DNA of 64,000 nucleotides from Balanoglossus misakiensis (lineage: Eukaryota; Hemichordata), in assembly GCA_040954595.2 (NCBI GenBank), contig CM082591.2, positions 10,168,001-10,232,000 on the forward strand, in the 5' to 3' direction. A program made the position numbers and the translations under genes. The notes under the pieces were generated by a model. It had not been told where the DNA came from. It saw only the letters and a list, made by a program, of their open reading frames with translations, and ran no database searches. Positions 25,161 to 36,411 of this stretch are shown here, in pieces. Position 1 is the first letter of the stretch; each line of letters begins with the position of its first letter.

Positions 25161-27673
25161 TTGATCTCTCGTCCAATCAGAATGGCGGATGGTAGCATGA
25201 TCCGACATATTGAGTATTACAATAGGGCTTCCTCATACAGGTCAGAACGGAGAGGTCATTCCTTTTATTTTAGGACGTCTCAGCTCCTTTGTCTTTTCTG
25301 TTATAGTGTTAAAGAAATCAGACGGTTTTGTTTTGGCCGGTAAACACCGATGGATTAACTCTTAAGTCCATCGTGCATCCAAACGCAGTCGAGTCGGTTT
25401 GGTCATTGTTTATGCGACAGTAAATGCCAAATGTGACAGAAGCATCATATTAAATGAGATAGAATACACAAACAAACAAACATACGAATAAACAAACAGG
25501 CAAACAAACAAACAAACAACCATTAGGGACTGTTCAGAATTTACTTCCAAGTTGGAGATGGAGGATTTTTTATTTTCCTGGTGATTTTTTTCCATGGTCT
25601 CCCCTAGTAAATTGTGGAGGAAATATGTGGTCCCTCCTAAAATTTCCTGGGGATTTTCCATGGTCCCCCTATTGTGACTTTTATGTCTAGTCTCCCCTAA
25701 TTTGTCTTGGAGAAAATGGGTGGTCCCCCCCCTCTGAAAATTCTCCGCCCCCTGGAAGTAAATTCTGAACAGTCCCTTATGAAAGCCAACAGCTAGCACC
25801 CCGGCTTCTCTGCCAGAGGAGCGATAACATCGACAAAATGCAGATACACAAGAAATGAGCACTTTATTCCACTAGTGAAGTAGTCTGTTCCCTGCCCCAT
25901 TCCCACCGCTGGCTGCGCCCTTTAGCGTAGCGTCGATGGCAGTGGGAATGGGGCAGGGGACCAGACTACAAGTGAAGAACCCCAGTAACAGACGTAACGA
26001 ACAAACAAACTACATGTACTAACAACAAAGCAAGAAAAGTGTCAAGCGTCGTCAAAGAAAACGAAAAAGTTCTAGCATGGTTGGTAAAAGTTATTGGTAG
26101 AAAACGAATAGGGCCTTCTACAAATGACGTCTCAGACCCGCAAACGCCACCAGAACACAAAACACATGCACAGAAAAGTTTAAGCCGGTTGTTGTATGGA
26201 GCAGCAATAATCTGCGGTTGGGCCGTCGTAGATTTTCGCTGGTGGTGAAAATAAATAAAACACCACCGATGTTCGATTTATTCCAGATCACATGCGTTTA
26301 CGGCCAGGAGAGAGCATAAAAGTCTTCAAATGACCATGTGGTGGCGCACTTTTTCCGATTGGCTGTATTTCAATTTGTTCGTGGTAAATTAATTTTGTGG
26401 AGGTGACCGGCACTGAAGCTCTTAGCTAGGATGAGGTGGGATGGAAAAATGCCCCATTTTAGCTGTTTTAAAATATACGACTATTTATAGACAAAAGGAA
26501 AATAAAACAAGCGCAAAAACATACCAAACCTAGTTTTATTAATTAAAAACAAAATTGCTGAGTAAAGGTTTTCATGTGGGCATTCACTTCGAACTTGCTA
26601 AATTAATTTAAAGAGACAAAGTCGCTCTCTCTTTGTCCTTTTGCGATGATAGAATGCTTGCTTGAAGTCTCTCGTGCAATAAATGATGTCGATTCATACA
26701 TGTATGGATGGTGTATAGGTGGTCGGAATTTACATGTCTTCGCCACGACCAAACCAACAACACGTAAAATCAAAGTTTGGGTCATTAAATCGAGTTTGGT
26801 TACAGTCTAGAATTTCATGCCACCCCTTATGGTCATATTATTCTTGGTAGGCAAAAGTGACAAGTAGTCAAGTTTCAACACAGGCAACATTTTTTACAAA
26901 CAAACCACAAAGAAGACATCAAAAGGGAGAGAATTATAGAATGGTCAATGTGTGAAAAGTTAAGATACGTAAAGTGGCCGGGTTCAACATTAACTCATCG
27001 ACTTCATATCGTCTTCATGCCATGGTTTTTGCCTGCCCTGAAAGTTCTTGTCGTTGCAGAAGTGGTTTTGACAGAAAGAATTTAGTCTTCCGGGATGTTT
27101 GTGACTATTTGAACACCAGACAATACAATGCAACCTTGACTTCCAAAATATTTACCGGCATTGCATTATCTTACCATGGTTAGGCCTACAGTGAACAAAT
27201 TTTCAACAATATTTTCTGAGTTACCGCTGATATTTGTTTTGTAGTATGGATATTAAATTATACATCCCGATACAAAACAGAATGTTATAGAATCCTTCCT
27301 GAGTGATATTGAAAAAATTACCGGAATGCTACCGCCTAATCTATGGTTAGGGTTATTGCTATTATTCTATATCAGTAATCGACTTTGTGTATATCAATGT
27401 CATTTTCATAACGAAAATGAACTCGAGTCTAATGTAAACGTTACGAATTGATCGAAAGGCGCTCTGATGAATGTTAACACGAGTGCGCAGTGACAAGACA
27501 TGCATCGTGCATGACAGTGACAACAGTTCCTATAGAGCAGTTAAAAAATAAACCGGCCGTCCGTAAATTTATCAGCTATTTTTTTTTTATTTAGTCACGT
27601 TTTCCCTGTTGCATGCTATTAGTTCAGGGGCCAGTTTTAGCAGTGCTCTATTGAGTACTTTCGTATCGATGGA
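25161..27673. repeat. Macrosatellite copy 7
   Basis: Complete unit (2513 bp). Changes in the MITE remove stops and leave a 150-codon minus-strand frame (25410-25862) across the MITE and AAAC tract. It is open in this copy only and reads low-complexity sequence, so it is not a gene. Diagnostic change CACCACCGATG near 26264 instead of CACGATCGATG. Confidence 0.92.
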
Positions 27674-30179
27674 TTGATCTCTCGTCCAATCAGAATGGCG
27701 GATGGTAGCATGATCCGACATATTGCGTATTACAATAGGGCTTCCTCATACAGGTCAGAACGGAGAGGTCATTCCTTTTATTTTAGGACGTCTCAGCTCC
27801 TTTGTCTTTTCTGTTATAATGTTAAAGAAATCAAACGGTTTTGTTTTGGCCGGTAAACACCGATGGATTAACTCTTAAGTCCATCGTGCATCCAAACGCA
27901 GTCGAGTCGGTTTGGTCATTGTTTATGCGACAGTAAATGCCAAATGTGACAGAAGCATCATATTAAATGAGATAGAATACACAAACAAACAAACATACGA
28001 ATAAACAAACAGGCAAACAAACAACCATTAGGGACTGTTCAGAATTTACTTCCAAGTTTGGGATGGAGGATTTCTTATTTTCCTGGGGATTTTTTTCCAT
28101 GGTCTCCCCTAGTAAATTGTGGAGGAAATATGTGGTCCCTCCTTAAATTTCCTGGGGATTTTCCATGGTCCCCCTATTGTGACTTTGTCTAGTCTCCCCT
28201 AATTTGTCTTGGAGAAAATGGGTGGTCCCCCCCCCCTCTGAAAATTCTCCGCCCCCTGGAAGTAAATTCTGAACAGTCCCTTATTAAAGCCAACAGCTAG
28301 CACCCTGGCTTCTCTGCCAGAGGAGCGATAACATCGACAAAATGCAGATACACAAGAAATGAGCACTTTATTCCACAAGTGAAGTAGTCTGTTCCCTGCC
28401 CCATTCCCACCGCTGGCTGCGCCCTTTAGCGTAGCGCCGATGGCAGTGGGAATGGGGCAGGTGACCAGACTACAAGTGAAGAACCCCAGTAACAGACGTA
28501 ACGAACAAACAAACTACATGTACTAACAACAAAGCAAGAAAAGTGTCAAGCGTCGTCAAAGAAAACGAAAAAGTTCTAGCATGGTTGGTAAAAGTTATTG
28601 GTAGAAAACGAATAGTGCCTTCTACAAATGACGTCTCAGACCCGCAAACGCCACCAGAACACAAAACACATGCACAGAACAGTTTAAGCCGGTTGTTGTA
28701 TGGAGCATCAATAATCTGCGGTTGGGCCGTCGTAGATTTTCGCTGGTGGTGAAAATAAATAAAACACGATCGATGTTCGATTTATTCCAGATCACATGCG
28801 TTTACGGCCAGGAGAGAGCATAAAAGTCTTCAAATGACCATGTGGTGGCGCACTTTTTCCGATTGGCTGTATTTCAATTTGTTCGTGGTAAATTAATTTT
28901 GTGGAGGTGACCGGCACTGAAGCTCTTAGCTAGGATGAGGTGGGATGGAAAAATGCCCCATTTTAGATGTTTTAAAATATACGACTATTTATAGACAAAA
29001 GGAAAATAAAACGAGCGCAAAAACATACCAAACCTAGTTTTATTAATTAAAAACAAAATTGCCGAGTAAAGGTTTTCATGTGGGCATTCACTTTGAACTT
29101 GCTAAATTAATTTAAAGAGACAAAGTCGCTCTCTCTTTGTCCTTTTGCGATGATAGAATGCTTGCTTGAAGTCTCTCGTGCAATAAATTATGTCGATTCA
29201 TACATGTATGGATGGTGTATAGGTGGTCGGAATTTACATGTCTTTGCCACGACCAAACCAACAACACGTAAAATCAAAGTTTGGGTCATGAAATCGAGTT
29301 TTGTTACAGTCTAGAATTTCATGCCACCCCTTATGGTCATATTATTCTTGGTAGGCAAAAGTGACAAGTAGTCAAGTTTCAACACAGGCAACATTTTTTT
29401 ACAAACAAACCACAAAGAAGACATCAAAAGGGAGAGAATTATAGAATGGTCAATGTGTGAAAAGTTAAGATACGTAAAGTGGCCGGGTTCAACATTAACT
29501 CATCGACTTCATATCGTCTTTGTGCCATGGTTTTTGCCTGCCCTGAAAGTTCTTGTCGTTGCAGAAGTGGTTTTGACAGAAAGAATTTAGTCTTCCGGGA
29601 TGTTTGTGATTATTTGAACACCAGACAATACAATGCAACCTTGACTTCCAAAATACTTACCGGCATTGCATTATCTTACCATGGTTAGGCCTACAGTGAA
29701 CACATTTTCAACAATATTTTCTGAGTTACCGCTGATATTTGTTTTGTAGTATGGATATTAAATTATACATCCCGATACAAAACAGAATGTTATAGAATCC
29801 TTCCTGAGTGATATTGAAAAAATTACCGGAATGCTACCGCCTAATCTATGGTTAGGGTTATTGCTATTATTTTATATCAGTAATCGACTTTGTGTATATC
29901 AATGTCATTTTTATAACGAAAATGAACTCGAGTCTAATGTAAACGTTACGAATTGATCGAAAGGCGCTCTGGTGAATGTTAACACGAGTGCGCAGTGACA
30001 AGACATGCATCGTGCATGACAGTGACAACAGTTCCTATAGAGCAGTTAAAAAATAAACCGGTCGTCCGTAAATTTATCAGCTATATTTTTTTTTATTTAG
30101 TCACGTTTTCCCTGTTGCATGCTATTAGTTCAGGGGCCAGTTTTAGCAGTGCTCTATTGAGTACTTTCGTATCGATGGA
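27674..30179. repeat. Macrosatellite copy 8
   Basis: Complete unit (2506 bp). Shorter AAAC tract and small deletions in the MITE (TTGTCTAG near 28187). The minus-strand 60-aa frame is closed by a new stop (AATTATGTCG near 29187). Confidence 0.92.
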
Positions 30180-30323
30180 TTGATCTCTCGTCCAATCAGA
30201 ATGGCGGATGGTAGCATGATCCGACATATTGCGTATTACAATAGGGCTTCCTCATACAGGTCAGAACGGAGAGGTCATTCCTTTTATTTTAGGACGTCTC
30301 AGCTCCTTTGTCTTTTCTGTTAT
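30180..30323. repeat. Macrosatellite copy 9, truncated array end
   Basis: Only 144 bp of the unit remain: identity stops after TCTTTTCTGTTAT at 30323, where other copies continue AGTGTTAAAG. This is the sharp boundary to low-copy DNA. Confidence 0.9.
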
Positions 30324-30736
30324 TTTTGACAAATGCGGATTGACGTTCCATTTCCAATTGGCGATAATTATATTTATTTGTATTTCATTGCATAAGCGCT
30401 TGCTAGTCGTTTTTTCGCAATTTTTTTGTAGTACAAAAACACTGAAGAAAACGAAATATTTTATTCATTCGCACTTCCAAAGAACACCGTGACAGAATTC
30501 CTCAATTTGCATTTCAGTTTGTGTGTCTGGTGTGTCTGCATTGACGTGAGGCGCATTCTCCACCCGCACACATACGTTGCATTGCATTCTTTGACTAATT
30601 AGTGTGACGTCATGTTGAAGCAGGATTCTGATTGAGTAGTAAGTAATTTGCATAATTGACGCACAGCTGGTGCCTCGTTCTCCTACCGCTGACCGTTGCA
30701 TTTGAAAAATCATTGCAGCTTTGACGTTCATCAAGC
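30324..30736 (+). promoter_or_regulatory. Promoter-like region with octamers and a CRE
   Basis: Between the array end and the first ATG exon lie two perfect octamers ATTTGCAT (30505-30512 and 30646-30653) and a perfect CRE palindrome TGACGTCA (30605-30612), within about 230 bp upstream of the ATG at 30737. These are known sites for POU and CREB/ATF factors. No canonical TATA box is obvious. Promoter activity is inference from motif clustering. Confidence 0.35.
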
Positions 30737-30781
30737 ATGGAGGCGACCGGGACCTCCATGCTTGATGATGTCGTTTCTCTG
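30737..30781 (+). CDS. Candidate first coding exon (15 codons, partial)
   Basis: ATG at 30737 in a strong initiation context (A at -3, G at +4), then 15 open codons (MEATGTSMLDDVVSL) to a CTG followed directly by a GTAAGC donor at 30782. The ATG lies in a perfect 15-bp inverted repeat (30729-30743 and 30753-30767, 9-nt loop). A CRE and octamers lie upstream. I do not recognise the peptide. If spliced to the next candidate exon (31590) in this frame it ends after about 20 more codons; in the other open frame of that exon it does not join. So this is either a short ORF, a 5' leader exon, or chance. Confidence 0.25.
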
Positions 30782-31026
30782 GTAAGCATGGCATTTAATG
30801 TTATTTTACAAGTACATGTACACTCCTTCTAGCAAAAATTGGTCGTGGTAGGGCGAGAGGGTCCTCCCAACATCGAAATTCTGACTTAGGGAAGCGTTAC
30901 AGCACCAAACAGTAAACTCACAGTCGCATGGAATTTGTGCGTTATATTACACCGTGCGAGTAAATTGTACGTCGTTCGTTGGCTCGAGTCAGCTTTGTTA
31001 TTGTGGAGCAGGTGGTACCGTAACAC

Positions 31027-31386
31027 CACAGGGGGCTCTCCCTAGGCGATGTTATTGTTTGTTTGTTGTTGTTGTTGATTGGCATAATAAACAAATACAT
31101 ATTTCTTTATTAATAAATATGGTTTGTTGACATGTAAGGGTTAGGTTATTAGGGTATATTTGACAGGTTATGGTATATTCAATGGTTAGGATTAGTGTTG
31201 GCATTTTTTCGATCCATGGCCGGCATCACCCCCCCACCCCCCAACCCCCCCTGTGGCTTAGTGATGCCCGGGGCCGTGGATCAACAAACCATATTTATTA
31301 ATAAAGAAATATGTATTTGTTTATTATGCCAATCAACAACAACAAACAAACAAACAATAAAATCGCGGAGGGAGGAGCCCCCTGTG
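31027..31386. mobile_element. 360-bp foldback MITE with 7-bp target duplication
   Basis: Arms of about 105 bp (31027-31130 and 31281-31386) start CACAGGGGGCTC and end GAGCCCCCTGTG and match through the GTTTGTTGA/TCAACAAAC region. GTAACAC stands directly on both sides (31020-31026 and 31387-31393). An inner inverted pair (GATCCATGGCCGGCATCAC near 31211 and GTGATGCCCGGGGCC near 31261) and a C-run lie in the centre. The duplication length is near that of hAT-type elements, but the ends are not diagnostic. No coding capacity. Confidence 0.8.
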
Positions 31387-31589
31387 GTAACACACTACAG
31401 TATAACTTTTAAGGCAAAGCGATAGCGAATAAACTGACCAGGGTTGGTTTTGTTGTTGGGGAGATTTTTGGCACCATTGAGACTGTTATAAGCTACCAGT
31501 GTGAGCTATGGTATAGCCGTTAACACGCAGCCCTGCCACGCAGAGCTTCTATGACTGGTTACTAACTTCTATGTCTATTTGATTCACAG

Positions 31590-31664
31590 ATGCTGCCTGA
31601 AACTGTCTGCGTTTCAACTCGGGATTCTCTTCCTTGTCCGGGGCGAGTTTAAGACCGCTCAATG
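31590..31664 (+). other. Candidate internal exon E2 (copy A), 75 bp
   Basis: Preceded by TATTTGATTCACAG and followed by GTAAGCATG. One frame is open throughout (phase 1, leaving TG), reading CCLKLSAFQLGILFLVRGEF and ending KTAQ. The B copy differs at four positions, three of them silent in this frame. In this frame it joins E3 without a stop (TG plus T). Flanking intron sequence resembles that of E3, so E2 and E3 look like an old exon duplication. I do not recognise the peptide. It could be a noncoding exon. Confidence 0.35.
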
Positions 31665-31906
31665 GTAAGCATGACTTGCTTTATATTTGCTTTTATCGGG
31701 TGTTGCAACCGAAACAATAGGAAGAAATGTATGTCTACGAACTAATTTACATATTCCAGCTTTCAATACAATGTACTTGTTTTTTCCCCTTCGAATTCTG
31801 GCCTTGATTGCTTGTGATATGATCGTGATGTCATGAATTAGATGGACAACTCACAAGTTCAAATCTTCACGTGGAGCATAAAATAAATTTGGATGCATTT
31901 CCTTAA

Positions 31907-32253
31907 AGGGACAAAGTCTCTCTCTCGCTGCCCTTTTTTCCATAATTATATTTGATACAAGACACCGTTTGTTATTCTACATGTAGATATATAGTGAATG
32001 AACGTTCAGCCACACACAACTTCCGTCCCACTTGTAGACACGAGAGTAAAAATACTCGCCAAAATGAATAATCGTTCTTTACCATTTATTCATTTTGGGC
32101 GAGTTTTTACTCTCATATCATACAAGCGGGATGGAAGTTTTGTGTGGTTGATCATTGATTCACTATATATCCAAATGTACATTAACATAAACAGTGTCTT
32201 GTATCAAACATAATTAATGGAAAAAAGGACAGCGAGAGAGAGACTTTGTCCCT
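31907..32253. mobile_element. 347-bp MITE with TTAA target duplication
   Basis: Long inverted arms (AGGGACAAAGTCTCTCTCTC... and ...GAGAGAGAGACTTTGTCCCT) fold over nearly the whole element, flanked by TTAA at 31903-31906 and 32254-32257. Copy B has the empty site: GCATTTCC-TTAA-CCATATAGC at 38313-38316. TTAA duplication is the signature of piggyBac-type transposition; no transposase is present. The central part reads ATGAATAATCG...ATTCATTTTGGGCGAG. Confidence 0.9.
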
Positions 32254-32591
32254 TTAACCATATAGCTAAAATTACTCCCATACCAATACACAGGGAGATA
32301 CTTTAACTTTGGCTGAACGTGTGCTAGTCCAACACTATGCTTAATCAAACTGGCTAAGAGATCTGTTATTATATTAGACGCATGAAGGAAAGTAATGTTG
32401 TTTAGAGTGAAATAAAACAATACTTTAGGCCAGAAAGAAAAATGTAAATAATGACACAAGCAGACTGGAATTTTTTTATGATTCTATATTATACCATGTT
32501 TTGCATATTTTCACTAATTTGTATGGCCCACATAATTCTAAAGCAAGGTTGATTGGTTACTAATTAATATTTGCATATATTTGATTCACAG

Positions 32592-32664
32592 TCTTAAACA
32601 CAGCATTTCAACGTATGCCGGAGGAGGAAGAGAATACCTAGGCCTGATCCAAGACCGCTTTCCG
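32592..32664 (+). other. Candidate internal exon E3 (copy A), 73 bp
   Basis: Bordered by TTTGATTCACAG and GTAAGCCCTACTTGC. Open in a single frame (phase 1 in, phase 0 out): with TG from E2 it reads CLKHSISTYAGGGREYLGLI then QDRFP. All 73 bases are identical to copy B (39269-39341), while the adjoining introns carry substitutions and indels. The peptide is not recognised. Confidence 0.38.
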
Positions 32665-32796
32665 GTAAGCCCTACTTGCTGTATACATGCTCCATAGCTT
32701 GTTTGTAAATGCTACCTTTTCCCATCAAATAGTGAAGTCACCCTTTTAAAATTATGGTGGTGGCAAGCCACAACTGGTTATCATGAAGAGTTGGAC

Positions 32797-32969
32797 ACCA
32801 CTAATAATCATTTCAATATTTTCCAATTGGTAACCTTTATGTACCACTATCCTCAACAATTTCAGTCAACAAGATTCATATTGCGCTGTATAGCAAGGCC
32901 AAACAAATATGACTGATTGATAGGGATTTTTAGCTCACGTGATTTTCACGTGAGCTTATAGTTTAGCGA

Positions 32970-33011
<42 letters not shown>

Positions 33012-35289
33012 TGTCTGTATACCCGATATCTCAAGAACCGCTGAACCGATTTCAACCAAATTTAGTACACATGTTCAGATATCATATGGCAAGAACTGAA
33101 AAGGTTTTGGTGGGTGTGGCTTTGATATTAATGAAGTTATTAAAGTTTTTAATTTTTCTATTACATGGTTTTCTATGAGAGCTTTCGTTAATGCCGCATA
33201 TATGACCAGTGGAAACGATAGTTTGAGGAGATCGACTGTTTGAGGGCGCTGTGAAATGAGAAAGTCCAGTTTGGCTGTAGCTTGGGCTGTAGCTGTGTTA
33301 TAGTATATAGCTCTGTGCTCAGACAGTGTACTCGTCGTTACAGTTACACAGTTTCAGGATCTAAATGGCAAGAACTGGAAAGGTTTTGGTAGGTGTGGCT
33401 TGGATAGTAATGAAATTATCAAATTTTTAATTTGTGAAATGAGACATTCCTGGCGATATTGCCGTGGTTCTGTCCATGCTGAGACGCTGTACCCGTCGTT
33501 ACGAATAACTTCCCTACGTGAATCCACAAGGAAGCTAACGTTGTTTAGTTGCTTCATAGAGTGTAAATTGTTAATCTACAGTCAATCTCAAAATGTCACC
33601 AGGCTTTCTATTTGTCTATTGTTCAGAGAAAAATAACATGGCGGTTGATCACACTAAACAGTAAAATCCGTTTTGTGTGTTTATAGGCAGTCTGTTATCG
33701 CCAATACTATATAGCGATTGCTAGATGGCCTACCCAATATGTGATCGAGCGAGAATGATAACATTGAATGTCTGTTCAGATCTCATTCCGTACGTCATAC
33801 GTCAACATTTCGATTTCGATTTAATCCATTCATAAAGAATTTAGAGAAAGTCGTCTTGAATTGTGACCCCGACTATCAATTTTACGATGATTTTTTGGCG
33901 ACGGAATACACGAGACGCCATTGCATTATAACTAGGTCAGCTGGACTTCCAAGGTTACCATTTTGTGTGTATGGAATCTTATCACAGAGACCACGTACTT
34001 TGACAATATGCCATGCTATATCAATGACGCCCCAGAAAATCTGTCGAAAAATGAATTTGTCTTCTCATGGTGGTGCAATATATTTTAATGTCTATTTTGA
34101 GGTTGATTTTGGTTTTTGGCTAACATGTATATCAATGTCAGCTTATAGCAATATTAACTGGAACAATGTTCAAATAGTCAAAATTGAAAAACTTAATAAC
34201 AGCGGATCAGATTCAGTTAAAAATTGGCGTGCATTGGTGTGCAAGTACTTTGGGAAGACCTCGTATGATTTTGTTCAGGTGGAGTCAGTATCTGGCGTTT
34301 GCTATTTTTTATGAATTTTGGGGGGAATTTTCTGCAGTTTTGTTAAAAAAATTTCTTCTCTGAAATTACATGTCCAATTGATTGGAAACTTGGTATGGAG
34401 GTTCATAGGGCTTACCTGAATCACATTTGTGCAAACGGTGGTGAAATTTGCAAAAATGCATTTTTGGGCAATATTTCCTGTTTTTGTCAAAAAATCAAAT
34501 CCTGTGAAACTGTAAGTGCAATTGTTTTGATACTTTGTATTTGGGTTCCTAGGGGTGATCTCAGTCAGATATGATCAAATTGTAATGAAATTTGCATAAT
34601 TGTATTTTTTGGGAATTTCTGCAGGGTTTGGCCAAATAGTCTTCAGTAAAACCACAAGTCCAATTGATTGGAAACTTTGAATGGGAATTCATATATGTGA
34701 TATCAGTCAGATTTGTCTGAATTTCCTGTTGTTTGCCAAAATGTCTTCCTTATTGAAACTTGTTAAAGAGGTTCTTAGGCATGAACAGAAATCAAGACCT
34801 GATGTAAACTCAGAATTGAAAAGAAATGTTTTCATTCAAATATTGTCGAAATATCAATATGTGTGATAGTGTACTTTTCTATCCTGGTTATGGTTTAAAT
34901 ATGGAGTTGTCACAATAATGAAATAATAAGAGGCACTGATCAGTATTCAACAATTAGGTTACAAGGGGGAGTGCAGGGGTTTCAAGCTAAACTTATTTTT
35001 TGTTATTTGACATCGTCCCTAACCCCTTACAAAAATTGACAAGGCAACAATTCCACAAACATGTTTACATTTCACAATGGTGCAACACACAACCCTTACA
35101 CCATATACAATATAAACCAAAATGGTTTAGCACTGGTTTTTCTAATCTTGTTATTCTGTCAACCAATCACAGTACTGCACGTGAGCATATTCAGTTAATA
35201 TCTGGTTCTGAAAATGTGACAAAATCAACAAATCAACAATAATCAGTCACCAATCATGCATTATGTGTTATTCGAGGGAACCTGAGCGG
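32797..35289. other. 2.5-kb segment present only in duplicate A
   Basis: In copy B the flanks are joined (GGAGAG-TCCCATA at about 39464); in A they are separated by this segment, with GAG at both junctions. It contains a hairpin plus TG microsatellite repeat (32932-33180), a related direct repeat (GGCAAGAACTG at 33089 and 33367), and about three degenerate units of roughly 150-170 bp from 34320 (GTCCAATTGATTGGAAAC). A 152-codon frame at 33856-34314 starts at TTG and is not recognised. I see no terminal repeats, so deletion from B is as likely as insertion into A. Confidence 0.6.
32932..33180 (+). repeat. Dispersed repeat: hairpin plus (TG)n
   Basis: Begins with the palindrome AGCTCACGTG-ATTTT-CACGTGAGCT (32932-32956), followed by about 20 TG dinucleotides (32974-33010), CTGTCTGTAT, then ATATCTCAAGAACCGCTGAA. 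This arrangement resembles repeats I know to be common in marine invertebrate genomes. Boundaries are approximate. Confidence 0.6.
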
Positions 35290-36411
35290 GTCCCATAAAC
35301 CTGCCAACCCATGCTAGCCATGACTTTACAAATGTTTTCGTCATACTATGCAGAAAATTCTGGCTGCCTTAAATAGGTTTTCACTTTGCGCTAGGTGTCA
35401 AATCTCATTGCATTCTGGGCGGAAAGTCCATAACCAACTCTAGTAAGAGATAGAAGAAATGATATGTTTACTGTATGTCATGACTTCCTTTGGTCAAACA
35501 TTTCTGTCTCGGTAGTTAGCATATTAAACTTTTTTCACTTTTGCTATTTTTTCTATTAAAAAGTTCAAGAATGACCCATCATCATTTTAGCTTATGAACT
35601 CTCATTTCTTTAACATGGCAAAAATCGGCCATCTTGAAATTGTCGACCGTATGAGATTTTCATCACTCATTTAGGGTATCTTAAAACGTGTTTAAAGTAG
35701 GGAGAATTGTATAGGCATGACTTGGGCTGTAAATTTGATGAAATAGCTACATGCCTATTGTTCACAAGCAGCTGACTGTACTGTAAGACTGGAAGTGTTG
35801 TTTTCATGTTTTACATATTCAATATTTGTAATTAGACCATGTCATGTATATCTTGGGGATTGCACGATCGCAATGTCTCTGCTGGTACAATGTCCTTTTA
35901 ACATGTTCAGTAATATGGTAGTAATTGTAAGTTTGTGTGCGGCATTTGTAAATTATTTACAATTTATAAATTATTTTGTAAGTTTCTTCATTCTCAAATT
36001 GCTTGCCTAACGTACTGCATTAACATTTACATTTCGGTATGATTTTGAGTAGACTTTTTGTTTCAAAATTATTTTCGACACTTTTGGGTGATATGATTTT
36101 ACATGGAAAATCTGATTTCCCTGTAATTCGGTTGACAGGATTTTCACCATATCTCTAAATCATGAAGTACATGTATCAGAATTGCATCAGGCCCCCAAAA
36201 TTCTAGTCGCCTTTGGCAAGTAATATTAGCCATTGATCTGGGAAAGTTACAAAAATGTGTTGTCCAAGGACGTTGAAGGTACATGTGGTTTTTACACTTG
36301 CTGCATGTTTATAATTTGCAATAGAAATAGACACTCAGTGCCAGCCCACTATCCCGTCTCCTTATTGCTGACTTGTATGTATGTATGTATGTACGCATTT
36401 TATCAGAATTA
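35290..36411. other. Low-copy part of duplicate A
   Basis: No gene or RNA recognised. Matches 39465-41269 of copy B apart from the 789-bp MITE in B. It holds the unoccupied TTA site of that MITE at 35592-35594 and short runs of (TATG)n near 36375. Short frames present in both A and B (around 35795 and 40753) diverge without any sign of codon constraint. Confidence 0.6.

Larger units (their letters stand above)
1..30323. repeat. Left macrosatellite array, 2.5-kb unit
   Basis: Head-to-tail array of a unit of about 2.5 kb. Taking the conserved TTGATCTCTCGTCC as phase zero, copies begin at 72, 2589, 5103, 7509, 10009, 22644, 25161, 27674 and 30180 (the last truncated at 30323). Periods are 2517, 2514, 2406, 2500, 2500 after removing the 10.1-kb insert, 2517, 2513 and 2506. 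Copies differ by scattered substitutions, homopolymer slippage and a few deletions. Short open frames recur in every copy only because copies are nearly identical: most begin at TTG or GTG, and the one with a true ATG is broken in several copies. I see no rRNA, snRNA, histone or tRNA gene in the unit. Function unknown. Confidence 0.96.

Noticed and set aside
25410-25862. 150-codon minus-strand frame
   Set aside because: Open in one unit only; reads through the MITE and the AAAC microsatellite.
33856-34314. 152-codon frame
   Set aside because: TTG start, no recognised motif, in an A-only segment containing degenerate repeats; kept only as a note.
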